Shown in pieces: positions 14,689-22,812 of a DNA stretch of 25,062 nt. This DNA is from a bacterium (lineage in GTDB: Bacteria > Chloroflexota > Dormibacteria > UBA8260 > Bog-877), in assembly GCA_021791455.1 (NCBI GenBank), contig JAJYWM010000384.1, forward strand, positions 1-25,062, written 5' to 3'. The translations under genes and the position numbers were made by a program. Position 1 is the first letter of the stretch, and each line of letters opens with the position of its first letter. The notes beneath the pieces are model-generated. The model was not told where the DNA came from, searched no databases, and saw nothing but the letters and a program-made list of their open reading frames with translations.

Positions 14689-15423
14689 ATGCGCCTGGTG
14701 ACAAGGCCCCGTACACCGGTGGTGACATCACAGGTTCTTGCTGAGAACCCGCAAACCGCACCGTGCCCAGAGCGAGGGGCCGCCAGGGTCGGCGGCCGTC
14801 GGTGGCGGCAGGGTTTGGTGAGCTCATGCCCGGTGAGCGTTACGGCTTGGGCCCGCCTCTTCGACCTCGCCGCCTGCTCGGGTGTTGGCAATGGGTTTCT
14901 GGCCATGCCGGGCGGGAGCGGAGCGGTGGCTTCGGCCCCGTCCGGTGCCACCGTGATCTTCACCCTCCAGGCCAAGAACCTCTCCACCAATACGATCACG
15001 CTTGCGAACGTCGAGCGCGTGTCGCTGCCTGGGCAACCAGCGCCTAGATTGCTGCATTATGCCGTCATTCCCGGGCTCGCTACTTTGGAGGATGCCAAGG
15101 GGTGGCCCCCGCCGGCGATCGGTGGGCCGGGGCCGGGGAACAGCTGGCCCCTGGTGCCGCTGCGAGGCTACGTGGTCCGCGCTCATCACTTCGTATCGAT
15201 GGTGGTGGGCGTTTCAGGCCGGCGCGCTGGCTCGCTCTACCTCATGGGCGGCTGGTGGGCATCCTATCGCGAGGCCGGTCTCAGCGTGCGATCCCTGTTG
15301 CCGATGGTGGACATGGTGTGCGTGGACACCGTGTCGCGAGCTCCGCGCTACGAGTGTGACTCCTCCCACGATGTTGCCGTTCTCGACTCGGCCATGGCAT
15401 ATGTCGCCAAGCTCAGTGGTTAG
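14689..15423 (+). CDS. Hypothetical, probably secreted protein with uncertain N-terminus
   Basis: The convincing part is from about 14905 to the stop at 15423: a beta-rich segment (ATVIFTLQAKNLSTNTITLANVERVSLPG), then PAPRLLHYAVIP, GWPP, PLRGYVV, a VGVSGRRAGS segment, YREAGLSV and a final VDMVCVDT. This order resembles short extracytoplasmic proteins of actinobacteria with a C-terminal Y-R-x-x-G-x-x-Y region, but I cannot name a family. Upstream of about 14833 codon usage is unlike the neighbours and no ribosome site is seen. TTG 14674, ATG 14689, GTG 14818, GTG 14833 and ATG 14905 are all in frame. A missing signal peptide could mean a frameshifted or decayed 5' end. Confidence 0.5.
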   Translation: MRLVTRPRTPVVTSQVLAENPQTAPCPERGAARVGGRRWRQGLVSSCPVSVTAWARLFDLAACSGVGNGFLAMPGGSGAVASAPSGATVIFTLQAKNLSTNTITLANVERVSLPGQPAPRLLHYAVIPGLATLEDAKGWPPPAIGGPGPGNSWPLVPLRGYVVRAHHFVSMVVGVSGRRAGSLYLMGGWWASYREAGLSVRSLLPMVDMVCVDTVSRAPRYECDSSHDVAVLDSAMAYVAKLSG

Positions 15424-15813
15424 GGGCGCTGCTCAATAGGGCTCGGGCCCCGAGCGATTCGAGGGGTGCCATCGACGACGTCCTGGCGTCTGAGCGAGGC
15501 CGACCTGCGGGCCAGGGCAAGCCCTTTATCATCCGCCGAGCGCCGCTGCGATGGCCGAACGCCGACCCAACCGGGAAGCAGATCCCCTTGGGAGAGGCAC
15601 TACCTTGGGTGCACCTTGAGATGGCCCACGGAAGCGGGGTAAGGATAGCGGTGGGCCCGCGCCTCCGGTGGAGCGGACCGCACCCACCGCGGCCGAGCAT
15701 CTCTTGCTCACGTCGCCCCAGTCATGAGCGACAGAGTGCGCCGGAATCCGGGAGCGATGCAATCGACCGCGACCCTGACCGCACCGGTCGCGGTGGTCCC
15801 TGAAGTCACCAAC
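15424..15813. other. Non-coding gap with one hairpin
   Basis: No gene is supported in this stretch between the hypothetical protein (+) and the end of the radical SAM gene (-). Short frames on both strands look like chance openings, arginine- and proline-rich with no motif. The only structure is a palindrome with arms GCTCG and CGAGC around GGCCC at 15441-15455, shortly after the stop at 15423. It may terminate the hypothetical gene but lacks a T-run. Confidence 0.5.
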
Positions 15814-16962
15814 CTAGACCAAGGGCAGTCCGCAGCCGGGGTCCTCTCCCAGGGGATCACCACTCCCGGCATAGGCCCGGGCGCGGGATCCACCGCAGAC
15901 CTGGCGATAGCTGCAGCTACCGCAACGCCCATGGAAGTCGGCCCCCCGGATCGCCTTCAGGGTGGGGCTGTCGCGGTAGATCTCAGCCAGCGATTTCTCC
16001 TTCACATTTCCCAGGACAAACGGCATGAATCCGGAGGGGTGGACCGAGCCGTCATGGCCCACGAAGATGACCCCCATCCCGTCGCGCGTGGCGATGCCCT
16101 GAGCCATTGGCCGTCGCCTTGGTGGACCGAGCAGGCTGCCGAGTCTGAGCTCCAGGCGCTCATCCAGGCCGCCCACCTCAGGGGAGCGCGGGACCTGCGC
16201 CGCAGACTCCGCGGCCCTGCGTTCCGCGGCCACACGCCGGAAGAATGGGGCTTCCACCGTGCGCACCAGGAATCCGTAACGGGAAGCGCTGTACAGAAAT
16301 TGGCAGACGGCCGCGTTCTCGGCCGGTGTCAGCGATGCCAGGGAACTGCCCCGCCCGACCTCGACCAGGAAGAAGACCTCCCATATCGGCACGCCGAGTC
16401 GGTGCAACAGGGCGGCCAGGTCTGCCAACTCGGTTGCGTTGGCCCGCATGACGGTGGTGTTGACCTGGACCTTAAAGCCCATCTGCAACAGCCACTGCAG
16501 AGCCTCCAGGGTCTTCCCGTGATGCCCGGGCAGCCCCCTGATCCGGTCGTGGGTAGCGGGCTCCGCGCCGTCTAGGCTGATGGACACTGACCGAACGCCG
16601 AGCGCATACATCCGGCCCATGGCTTCGGGGTTCAGGCGGGGTGTCACCGACGGCGAGAGAGCGACCACCAAGCCCAGTCCCCGCGCAGCGGTCACCAGCT
16701 CCAGGATGTCCGGTCGAGACAGGCAATCCCCACCGGTCAGAACCAGGATTGGCCCCGGGTGGCCGAAATCTGCTACCTGCTGCAGCAGCCGGGCGGCCTG
16801 GCCGGTCGAGAGCTCCCCGGGCGCGGCGTTCGGTTGGGCAGTGGCGCGACAGTGTCGGCAGCTCAGAGAACAGGCCCTGGTGGTCTCCCAGAAGACCAGG
16901 ACTGGGCGTTCCTCAAAGCGCGGCCTGGTTGCCGCGGAGCCTGGCGGAGACGTCTGAACCAC
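15814..16962 (-). CDS. Radical SAM/SPASM protein, AhbD/NirJ-like (TIGR04053-type)
   Basis: 382 residues from GTG 16962, which has GGAG eight bases upstream; the frame is open to 17151, but the added residues match nothing. The radical SAM 4Fe-4S motif is C-x3-C-x2-C (WETTRACSLSCRHC, Cys31, Cys35, Cys38), followed by the SAM-contacting LVLTGGDCL and VSISLDGA. The C-terminal SPASM-like segment is CGSCSYRQVCGGSRARAYAGSGDPLGEDPGC, preceded by VGHDGSVHPSGFMPFVLGNV. Overall it matches the uncharacterised relatives of AhbD (alternative heme synthesis) and NirJ (heme d1) grouped as TIGR04053. Its reaction is unknown, and no other heme genes are nearby. It diverges from the membrane protein gene at 17216. 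Confidence 0.9.
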   Translation of the reverse strand: MVQTSPPGSAATRPRFEERPVLVFWETTRACSLSCRHCRATAQPNAAPGELSTGQAARLLQQVADFGHPGPILVLTGGDCLSRPDILELVTAARGLGLVVALSPSVTPRLNPEAMGRMYALGVRSVSISLDGAEPATHDRIRGLPGHHGKTLEALQWLLQMGFKVQVNTTVMRANATELADLAALLHRLGVPIWEVFFLVEVGRGSSLASLTPAENAAVCQFLYSASRYGFLVRTVEAPFFRRVAAERRAAESAAQVPRSPEVGGLDERLELRLGSLLGPPRRRPMAQGIATRDGMGVIFVGHDGSVHPSGFMPFVLGNVKEKSLAEIYRDSPTLKAIRGADFHGRCGSCSYRQVCGGSRARAYAGSGDPLGEDPGCGLPLV

Positions 16963-17000
16963 GGACACTGCTCCAAGTTTGCCTCCGGTCCTGTCTCGGC

Positions 17001-17150
17001 GCCCGGGTGTTTTCGCCCGGGCCGTTGGAGGGTTATCCCTCTGGAGCAGAAGGCCCTGGCGGCGCAAGTTGGATTGGTGAGTGCAAGTCACCGACATCGG
17101 GACGCGGGCGCGGGTCGGTGGTGAGGTCTGGTCTGAGCCTCCTACCGACA
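17001..17150 (+). promoter_or_regulatory. Structured leader region with mutually exclusive hairpins, riboswitch-like
   Basis: In order along the + strand: arms GCCCGGG/CCCGGGC around an eight-base loop (17001-17022); GAGGG/CCCTC around TTAT (17028-17041); GGTGA/TCACC (17076-17092); and then one strand, GTCGGTG (17114-17120), that can pair either with the earlier CACCGAC (17089-17095) or with the later ACCGAC (17144-17149). The choice of partner would switch the fold before the start codon at 17216. Some 3' bases recall a B12 box, but the cobalamin riboswitch core was not found. The element could instead act on the minus strand, in the leader of the radical SAM gene. Confidence 0.4.
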
Positions 17151-17215
17151 TGGCCCGAGGCCGAATCCAGGTGGTCGCGACCGGCGGTGAGCGCCGGGCA
17201 GGGGGCTCATCCTGA

Positions 17216-18388
17216 ATGAACGCGTTTTACTCAGTTCTGCTGCTGGAGTTGGGGGTGACCCTCCTGGCGCTGTTGGCCGCGGGTGCGTACTGGCGGTGGC
17301 GTCACCTCGCCTGGCCGAGCTCGCCTGCCTCCCACGAGCCGCGACCGATCATCCCGGCCAGGATATTTCTGCGCTGCCTGTTGGGTTCGCTGTGGGTGCT
17401 GGACGGCCTCCTGCAGGCGCAGCCCTCCATGCCCGCCGGCTTCCCCGGGGGCATCTTGGCGCCGGTGGCGGTTGGCCAGCCAGTTTGGCTTCAGGCCCTG
17501 CTCCACTGGGAGATCCGACTGTGGCAGGTGCACCCCGTGCACCTGGCAGCGGCCACCGTCCTCATCCAGGTGGGCATCGGGCTGGCCATCCTCACCGGTG
17601 GGGACACTCGAATCGGCCGGGTCGGCCTCTGGTCCTCAGTAGTCTGGGGCGTTCTGGTCTGGATCCTCGGCGAGGCGGCCGGAGGGCTCCTGGGGCCTGG
17701 GGCCAGCCTCCTCTCCGGCTCGCCTGGGTCGGTTCTGGCATACGTGGCCGCGGCAGCCCTGCTGCTGGCACCGGTCGAGCTTTGGCAGAGCGGGAAGGCC
17801 CGGCGAATCATCGAGGTTGGGGTTGGCACCACGTTTCTCATCGGAGCGTTGCTGCAGACCCTGCCCAGCGAAGGTTTCTGGACGCCCGCCGGGCTGCGGA
17901 CGCTGTTCGCTCCCATGGCGGCCGTGCCGCAGCCGGCTTTCCTGTCGGGCCCGATAACCGCCCTGGCACGCCTGGTCGCAACCGACCCCCTGCTCTGGAA
18001 CTCCGTCTTCATATTTGCGATGTTGGGTATTGGAGTGGGCCTCTGCCTCATCGGCGGCAGCCGCGGCCTCACCATCGTGGCGTTGGTCTGGACGGCATTC
18101 GCATGGTGGTTCGGGCAGGACTTCGGGATGTTCGGGACCGGCGTGGCGACGGACCCGAACCTCGCCCCCCTGATGGCGGTGCTGCTCCTCACCGCCCAAC
18201 TCTCATCGGATGGGCTCTGGAGGGCGCTGGGGCGCATCCATCCGCGCCAACATCCCGTGCTGTTGCGGCGGCTGGCGCTGGCCGGGCTGGCCGCGATCCT
18301 GATTGGCGTTCTGGGTGGTCTTCCCTACGCCTCCCAGGGCGCGTTTGCGGCCACGCCGGTCGCTCAACAAAGCGCGACCCAGAATTGA
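17216..18388 (+). CDS. Multi-helix integral membrane protein of unknown function
   Basis: 390 residues with roughly ten hydrophobic segments (about 5-25, 49-66, 108-127, 135-152, 172-189, 200-213, 262-281, 284-300, 317-330 and 353-370). Recognisable blocks are [38 protein letters not shown] and [22 protein letters not shown] associate these with a widespread uncharacterised actinobacterial membrane family distantly like DoxX; the last block could line a cofactor or ligand site. ATG 17216 has AGGGGG ten bases upstream. It diverges from the radical SAM gene and is followed 30 bases later by the B12-binding subunit, which has its own promoter. Function unknown. Confidence 0.85.
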   Translation: MNAFYSVLLLELGVTLLALLAAGAYWRWRHLAWPSSPASHEPRPIIPARIFLRCLLGSLWVLDGLLQAQPSMPAGFPGGILAPVAVGQPVWLQALLHWEIRLWQVHPVHLAAATVLIQVGIGLAILTGGDTRIGRVGLWSSVVWGVLVWILGEAAGGLLGPGASLLSGSPGSVLAYVAAAALLLAPVELWQSGKARRIIEVGVGTTFLIGALLQTLPSEGFWTPAGLRTLFAPMAAVPQPAFLSGPITALARLVATDPLLWNSVFIFAMLGIGVGLCLIGGSRGLTIVALVWTAFAWWFGQDFGMFGTGVATDPNLAPLMAVLLLTAQLSSDGLWRALGRIHPRQHPVLLRRLALAGLAAILIGVLGGLPYASQGAFAATPVAQQSATQN

Positions 18389-18411
18389 GATCCGGGGTCA
18401 CGAAGTACACT
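18385..18411 (+). promoter_or_regulatory. Candidate promoter of a leaderless B12-subunit transcript
   Basis: TACACT (18406-18411) ends six bases before ATG 18418. TTGAGA (18385-18390), overlapping the stop codon of the preceding gene, could be the -35 box with a short 15-base spacer. There is no ribosome site before the ATG, which supports a leaderless start. Confidence 0.55.
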
Positions 18412-18417
18412 GGTCGG

Positions 18418-18834
18418 ATGGGGAACAGGCCGGTGCGGATCCTCACCGCCAAGGTTGGGCTGGATGGCCACGACCGGGGCGTCAAGATCATCTCCCGAGC
18501 GTTGCGCGATGCGGGGGTGGAGGTGATATACACGGGGCTGCACCAGACCCCCGCTCAGGTCGTGGACGCGGCCATCCAAGAGGACGTCGACGGAATCGGC
18601 ATCTCCTTGCTCTCCGGAGCGCACATGACGCTGTTCCCGGAGGTGATCCGCCTCCTCGCAGAGCGTGGCGCCGGCGACATCGTGGTTTTCGGCGGCGGCA
18701 TCGTGCCCCCCGAGGATGTGGAGGCACTCAAGGCGGTCGGAGTGGACGAGGTTTTCACTCCTGGCACCAGCATGCAGGCGATAGTGGAGTACGTGAGTCG
18801 CCGCTTCGGGGCGGTGGTCGCCGCCGCCCACTGA
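18418..18834 (+). CDS. Cobalamin-binding subunit of acyl-CoA mutase
   Basis: 138 residues, the size of the stand-alone B12-binding subunits of two-part acyl-CoA mutases (IcmB, HcmB and archaeal MCM small subunits). The cobalamin motif D-x-H-x-x-G is present as DGHDRG (about 17-22), its His giving the lower axial ligand of cobalt. It is followed by the S-x-L element in GISLLSGAH and the glycine-rich GGGIVPPED that holds the nucleotide tail. The catalytic subunit lacking this domain is at 5757-7445, the only candidate partner in the window. The gene is not beside its partner and seems to have its own promoter, so subunit balance must be set in trans. Confidence 0.95.
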   Translation: MGNRPVRILTAKVGLDGHDRGVKIISRALRDAGVEVIYTGLHQTPAQVVDAAIQEDVDGIGISLLSGAHMTLFPEVIRLLAERGAGDIVVFGGGIVPPEDVEALKAVGVDEVFTPGTSMQAIVEYVSRRFGAVVAAAH

Positions 18835-18847
18835 GGGCTCGATTTGT

Positions 18848-18853
18848 TAAGAT
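18848..18853 (+). promoter_or_regulatory. Candidate -10 box (TAAGAT) for ribosomal protein L25
   Basis: TAAGAT lies in the 79-base gap before the L25 gene and would start a transcript with a leader of about 54 bases carrying the GAGGT ribosome site just before ATG 18914. The -35 region is not recognisable. Confidence 0.45.
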
Positions 18854-18913
18854 CCGCCCAGATCCGGTTGCTCCTTTGGGGCAAGCGCGCCCTTCCGTCC
18901 AATTCGAGGTCAA

Positions 18914-19540
18914 ATGACTATCAAGCTTGAGGCCGCTCGCCGCACGGTCACGGGGCGGCATGTGAATCAGCTCCGGCACCAGGGTCTGGTGCCCGGCGTG
19001 GTCTACGGACACAAGGTGGAGCCGGTCGCGCTTGAGGTGCCTGCCAAGGATCTCGCCAGGATGATGCACCTGGTTGGGAAGAGCCACCTGCTCCAGCTCA
19101 AGGTCGCCGGAGAGAGGCGCCAACGCCCAGTCCTCATCAAGGAGCTGCAGCTGAACCCCCGCAACAGCAGTGCTGTGCACGTCGACTTCTTTCAGGTGAA
19201 CCTGGAGGAGAAGCTCACGGTGCAGGTGCAGATCGTGCTGACCGGGGAGTCGCCGGCGGTCAAGCTCAGCGCGGGCGAGCTCCTGCACGTGGTCCACACC
19301 CTGGAGGTCAGCTGCCTTCCGGACGCCATCCCGGGCGAGATCAGCGTCGACATTTCCGGGCTCAGGGAAGTAGACGACGCGGTGCGTCTTTCCGACATCA
19401 CCCTGCCCGAAGGTGTGGAGCTGGCGTCCGCCATCGACCCTGGTGAGATCCTGGTGAAGATAGCTCAGGCGCGAGTCTCAGCCGAGGAGCCGGTGGCCGA
19501 GGCCGCGACCGAGGCAGGGGAGGCCGTCCCCGCGGAGTAG
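18914..19540 (+). CDS. rplY: 50S ribosomal protein L25, long CTC form
   Basis: 208 residues. The N-terminal L25 domain (about 1-92) has the family start pattern (TIKLEAARR, then GRHVNQLRHQGLVPGVVYG) and ends around LQLNPRNSSAVHVDFFQV; it binds 5S rRNA. The second, TL5/CTC-type beta domain (about 95-185) includes HTLEVSCLPDAIPGEISVDISGL and LPEGVELASAIDPGEILVKI. An acidic, alanine-rich tail of about 25 residues follows, common in long L25 proteins. GAGGT lies four bases before ATG 18914. The gene converges on rarA, the two stops being nine bases apart. Confidence 0.97.
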   Translation: MTIKLEAARRTVTGRHVNQLRHQGLVPGVVYGHKVEPVALEVPAKDLARMMHLVGKSHLLQLKVAGERRQRPVLIKELQLNPRNSSAVHVDFFQVNLEEKLTVQVQIVLTGESPAVKLSAGELLHVVHTLEVSCLPDAIPGEISVDISGLREVDDAVRLSDITLPEGVELASAIDPGEILVKIAQARVSAEEPVAEAATEAGEAVPAE

Positions 19541-19541
19541 G

Positions 19542-19561
19542 CCACCCCGTTACGAAGGTGG
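19542..19561. terminator. Small shared hairpin between convergent rplY and rarA
   Basis: The arms CCACC (19542-19546) and GGTGG (19557-19561) flank a ten-base loop in the overlap of the two gene ends. It could work in both directions, but it is weak and lacks a T-run. Confidence 0.3.
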
Positions 19562-20950
19562 GGGCTTGGGCGCCGCCGCTTTCCGATCTCGGTAAGCCGT
19601 GATCTCAGCCATCCTTATTCCGAATGCCTCCTCCCTACCCTGGGAGGTTGGCTCGTAGATGCGAATGGCTGCAATCTCGGGGGGAAGGTGGGAGTGCCCG
19701 ACCAGCCCCTCCGGCCTGTCATGCGCATACTCGTAGCCTTCGCCGAAGCCGTGCTGACGGTCGCGGCTCGTGACCGCGTTGCGCAGATGCAGAGGCACCG
19801 GTAGCTGAAGGTGCTGGGAGACCAGGTCGGCCGCCCTTGAGTAGGCGCGGTATGACGAGTTGCTCTTGGGGGCGAGCGCCAAGAAGATGGCGGCTTCGGA
19901 GAGAGGCAGCCGGCACTCAGGCATGCCCACAGCGGCCGCCGCCTGATGTGCCGCCATGGCCAGGGGAAGGGCCTGCGGCTCGGCGAGCCCGACGTCCTCG
20001 GCCGCGAATACGATCATTCGCCGAGCCGGAAGCAGCGGATCCTCGCCCCCCTCGAGCAACCTGGCAAGCCAGTAGATGGAGGCGTCCGGGTCGCTCCCGC
20101 GCATCGACTTTATGAAGGCGGAGAGGACCTGGTAGTGCAGATCACCCGCCCGGTCGTGGAGAGGGTGGGATGTCTTCAAGGCCCTTGCAATCTGCTCCAG
20201 CCCTATCTCCTCGCCATCGGAGACCCCGACTGCCGCCCTCTCCAGAGTGTTGAGCAGGGAGCGGGCGTCACCGCCGGAGTGGCGGATCAGGAGATCGGCG
20301 CTTGCGGGTGCCAAGCGCAGGGAGCGCCTGCCCAGCCCGCGCTCGCGGTCGCTCAGAGCTCGCTCCAGGAGGGCCCTTAGGTCCTCTGTCGCGAGGGGGG
20401 CCAGGTCCAGGACCTGCACTCTGGAGAGAAGGGCACCGGTCAGCTGGAAGCTGGGATTCTCGGTGGTGGCCCCGATCAGGGTCAGCAGTCCGCTCTCGAC
20501 GTGAGGGAGGAGGGCGTCCTGTTGAGTTCTGCTGAAGTGATGGATCTCGTCAAGGAACAGCACGGTCGCCTGGCCCAGCCGTTTGCGGGCGGCCGCCTCC
20601 GCCACCACCTTGCGGATGTCGCCGACGCCCGCACTCACCGCCGACAGCGAGACCAGGTGTGCCTGTTGGGATCGGGCGAGAAGGCCGGCGATGGTCGTCT
20701 TGCCCGTGCCCGGAGGACCGACCAGGATGAGGGAGGGCAAGCCGACCCCCGATGAGGGCGCGGGGCCTCCGAGTTCCTTCAGGATTTCCGCCTGCCCAAG
20801 CACTTCCTGCCAACTCAGGGGGCGCATCCGAGCGGCGAGGGGTGCCCCCTCCGGGGCAGATCCCGCGTTAGGGTTCACCTCAGGGCGTGCGGAGGGGCCG
20901 ATGGAGCGGGAGCCACCGCGCCCCTCGGTGCCGGAGAATAGATCTTCCAT
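19550..20950 (-). CDS. rarA: Replication-associated recombination protein A (RarA/MgsA), AAA ATPase
   Basis: 466 residues from ATG 20950. The frame is open to 21496, but the extra residues overlap the divergent gene and match nothing. RarA acts at stalled replication forks with SSB. Visible elements are RMRPLSWQEVLGQ, Walker A GPPGTGKTT (78-86), Walker B VLFLDEIHHFSRTQQD, sensor 1 LIGATTENPSF, SGGDARSLLNTLE, and the RarA-specific C-terminal part IKSMRGSDPDASIYWLARLLEGGEDPLLPARRMIVFAAEDVGLA with PLHLRNAVT near the end. Length and order fit the family. A near-match -10 box (CAAGAT) lies six bases before the ATG on this strand. Confidence 0.96.
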   Translation of the reverse strand: MEDLFSGTEGRGGSRSIGPSARPEVNPNAGSAPEGAPLAARMRPLSWQEVLGQAEILKELGGPAPSSGVGLPSLILVGPPGTGKTTIAGLLARSQQAHLVSLSAVSAGVGDIRKVVAEAAARKRLGQATVLFLDEIHHFSRTQQDALLPHVESGLLTLIGATTENPSFQLTGALLSRVQVLDLAPLATEDLRALLERALSDRERGLGRRSLRLAPASADLLIRHSGGDARSLLNTLERAAVGVSDGEEIGLEQIARALKTSHPLHDRAGDLHYQVLSAFIKSMRGSDPDASIYWLARLLEGGEDPLLPARRMIVFAAEDVGLAEPQALPLAMAAHQAAAAVGMPECRLPLSEAAIFLALAPKSNSSYRAYSRAADLVSQHLQLPVPLHLRNAVTSRDRQHGFGEGYEYAHDRPEGLVGHSHLPPEIAAIRIYEPTSQGREEAFGIRMAEITAYRDRKAAAPKPPPS

Positions 20951-21113
20951 CTCGCCATCTTGCCTCGGGCGGGGGCGACAGCGCTTGTGCCGAGCACACC
21001 TGAGGCGGGAATACGTCCAGCGCCGACGGGTGTTTCCCCCGCTGCGTCGGGACCCCTGCAATTGCGATCCTTGTTGCAGCGGAGGCGTCGGGCGCAGCAA
21101 TTGGGAGCACGAG

Positions 21114-22763
21114 ATGTCACCTGAAAGTACGACTGGCGGCGGGCTGGCGGCGTCCGCCCTGCGGGCGCTTGGCGCTGATGTCATATTCACTCTGCCCGGG
21201 AGCCACATCGGGCATCTCCTCGAACGGGTGCGCCACCTGGGGGCCAACGCGATCTCCGTGCGCCACGAGGAGAATGCCGTTCTCATGGCGGAGGGGTGGG
21301 CCCTGGCGACGGGTAGCACCGGGGTGGCGGTGGTCACCGCCGGTCCCGGACTGGCCAATGCTCTGCCGGGGATCATCGAGGTGAATTCGGCCGGCGCGCC
21401 GGTTCTGGTGCTGGCCGGCCGCACCGCCGTGTCCAAGAGGGGCCGCGGGGCAGTGCAGGACCTGGGGCAGCTCCAGGAGGTTGCCGCAGTGACCAAGTGG
21501 AGCGCTGAGTGCCTGGAGCCTCAGCGGGTTGGCGAGTACGTCGTGGAAGCGTATCGGCAGGCGTCCTGGGGGAGCCCCGGAGTGGCGTACCTCGAAATCC
21601 CGGAGGACGTTCTGGATGCAGTGACCCCTGGCGCGCCGCCGCCAACCCTTCCCCCCATCTATCGCCCGGTGCCGGAGGAGGGCGGCCTGGAACGAGCCAT
21701 CGCGTTGCTGCAGGGCGCGGAGCGGCCGCTGCTGTTGGCCGGCTCGGGGGCCCACTTCTCGAAAGCGGGCGATGCGCTGCTCAATTTCGCGCAGCGCACG
21801 GGCATTCCCGTGACGACCACCAGCGCCGCTCGCGGTCTCCTCGACGACGACGACCCGCTTTGTCTCGGGAGCCTGGTGCATGGAGGGGCGGTACTGGTGG
21901 GCGCCGATCTGGCGCTGGTCGTGGGGTCCCGGTTCAACGCCAACCTGATGTACGGCAACCCCCCACTCTTCGCGGAAGATCAGGTTGTGATTCAGATCGA
22001 CCTTCGAGCGGAGAACCTCGGCGGTCCACGGACCCCAACTCTGGGGCTGGTGGGAGACGCTGGGGCAACGCTCAACGCGCTGGCGGGGGCCTGGCCCGGG
22101 TCGCCGAGCCGTTGGGACGGCTGGCGAAACCAGGCGCGTAGCACAGCCGCCATGAGCCGCGAAGTGTGGTCCGCGGAAGCCGAGCAAGATGTCGAGGGCA
22201 TCGCCGCCGGATGGCTGGCGCGCCAGGTGGCGGCTGCATTCGAGCAGCGGGGAGGTGGAACCTGGGTCTCTGACGGCGGTGACAGCGTGACGTGGGGGAT
22301 CGCCTTCTCCCCGGCCCACCGGCCAGGTTCCAACATGCTGATAGGGTCGGCGATGGGGACGCTTGGCGTGGGTCTCCCATTCGCGATCGCCGCCGGAGTC
22401 GCCAGGCCGGGTGAACCGGTCGTGCTGTTCACGGGAGACGGCGGGTTTGGCTTCTCGGCCATGGAGTTGCACACCGCCGCTCGCCAGAAGGTCGGAGTGA
22501 TCGTCGTGGTCGTCAACAACGGTGTCTGGAGGGGGCCCGGCAGTTCCGCGAGCGAACCCCGGGTTGACTTCGACTACGCCGCCATGGGGCGGGCAGCGGG
22601 AGGATCGGGAGTCAGGATCACCGCGAAGGCGGAACTGGAGCCCGCCCTCCGTGAGGCCTTTCTGGTGGCTGAGTCCGGGAAACCGTGTGTTCTCGACGTT
22701 GAGTGCAACCCCCGAGTCGTGAGTGCTCTGCTGCGCAGCGTCGACGAGTTGGGGTTGATGTAG
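21114..22763 (+). CDS. ThDP-dependent enzyme, 2-hydroxyacyl-CoA lyase / acetolactate synthase-like
   Basis: 549 residues with the three-domain layout of the acetolactate synthase superfamily. The N-terminal domain carries the cofactor-activating glutamate (Glu52 in VRHEENAVLMAEGWA) and GPGLANALPGIIE. The segment GAVQDLGQLQEVAAVTKWSA resembles the G-A-F-Q-E-x-D-Q...T-K-x-S pattern of oxalyl-CoA decarboxylase and 2-hydroxyacyl-CoA lyase. The C-terminal domain has the ThDP motif from GDGGFGFS (about 441) to VVNNGVW (about 472). ATG 21114 is preferred to the much longer open frame because it matches the family start, with GGGAG upstream. Glyoxylate carboligase or a true acetolactate synthase cannot be excluded. 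It diverges from rarA. Confidence 0.85.
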   Translation: MSPESTTGGGLAASALRALGADVIFTLPGSHIGHLLERVRHLGANAISVRHEENAVLMAEGWALATGSTGVAVVTAGPGLANALPGIIEVNSAGAPVLVLAGRTAVSKRGRGAVQDLGQLQEVAAVTKWSAECLEPQRVGEYVVEAYRQASWGSPGVAYLEIPEDVLDAVTPGAPPPTLPPIYRPVPEEGGLERAIALLQGAERPLLLAGSGAHFSKAGDALLNFAQRTGIPVTTTSAARGLLDDDDPLCLGSLVHGGAVLVGADLALVVGSRFNANLMYGNPPLFAEDQVVIQIDLRAENLGGPRTPTLGLVGDAGATLNALAGAWPGSPSRWDGWRNQARSTAAMSREVWSAEAEQDVEGIAAGWLARQVAAAFEQRGGGTWVSDGGDSVTWGIAFSPAHRPGSNMLIGSAMGTLGVGLPFAIAAGVARPGEPVVLFTGDGGFGFSAMELHTAARQKVGVIVVVVNNGVWRGPGSSASEPRVDFDYAAMGRAAGGSGVRITAKAELEPALREAFLVAESGKPCVLDVECNPRVVSALLRSVDELGLM

Positions 22764-22766
22764 GTA

Positions 22767-22812
22767 CCGCCTGGCCAAGGAGGATCGCGTCGGAGCAGTC
22801 ACCCCCAGGCGG
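22767..22812 (+). terminator. Inverted repeat after the ThDP enzyme gene, possible terminator
   Basis: The arms CCGCCTGG (22767-22774) and CCAGGCGG (22805-22812) pair perfectly across a 30-base loop just after the stop codon. A second small hairpin, CGATC-TGAA-GATCG, follows at once. There is no T-run, so intrinsic termination is only possible. Confidence 0.35.

Noticed and set aside
14476..14752. 11-base direct repeat TGAGAACCCGC (14476 and 14742)
   Set aside because: Only two short copies with no mobile-element gene, target-site duplication or other boundary; probably chance.
15724..16575. Plus-strand open frame of 283 codons opposite the radical SAM gene
   Set aside because: The minus strand carries intact radical SAM and SPASM cysteine motifs across the same bases.
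17001..17150. Standard cobalamin riboswitch
   Set aside because: Only weak resemblance near the 3' end; the conserved core elements of the known class were not found. Kept only as an unclassified structured leader.
20583..21113. 177-codon upstream extension of the ThDP enzyme
   Set aside because: It runs over the rarA coding region and its promoter side. ATG 21114 matches the start of family members.
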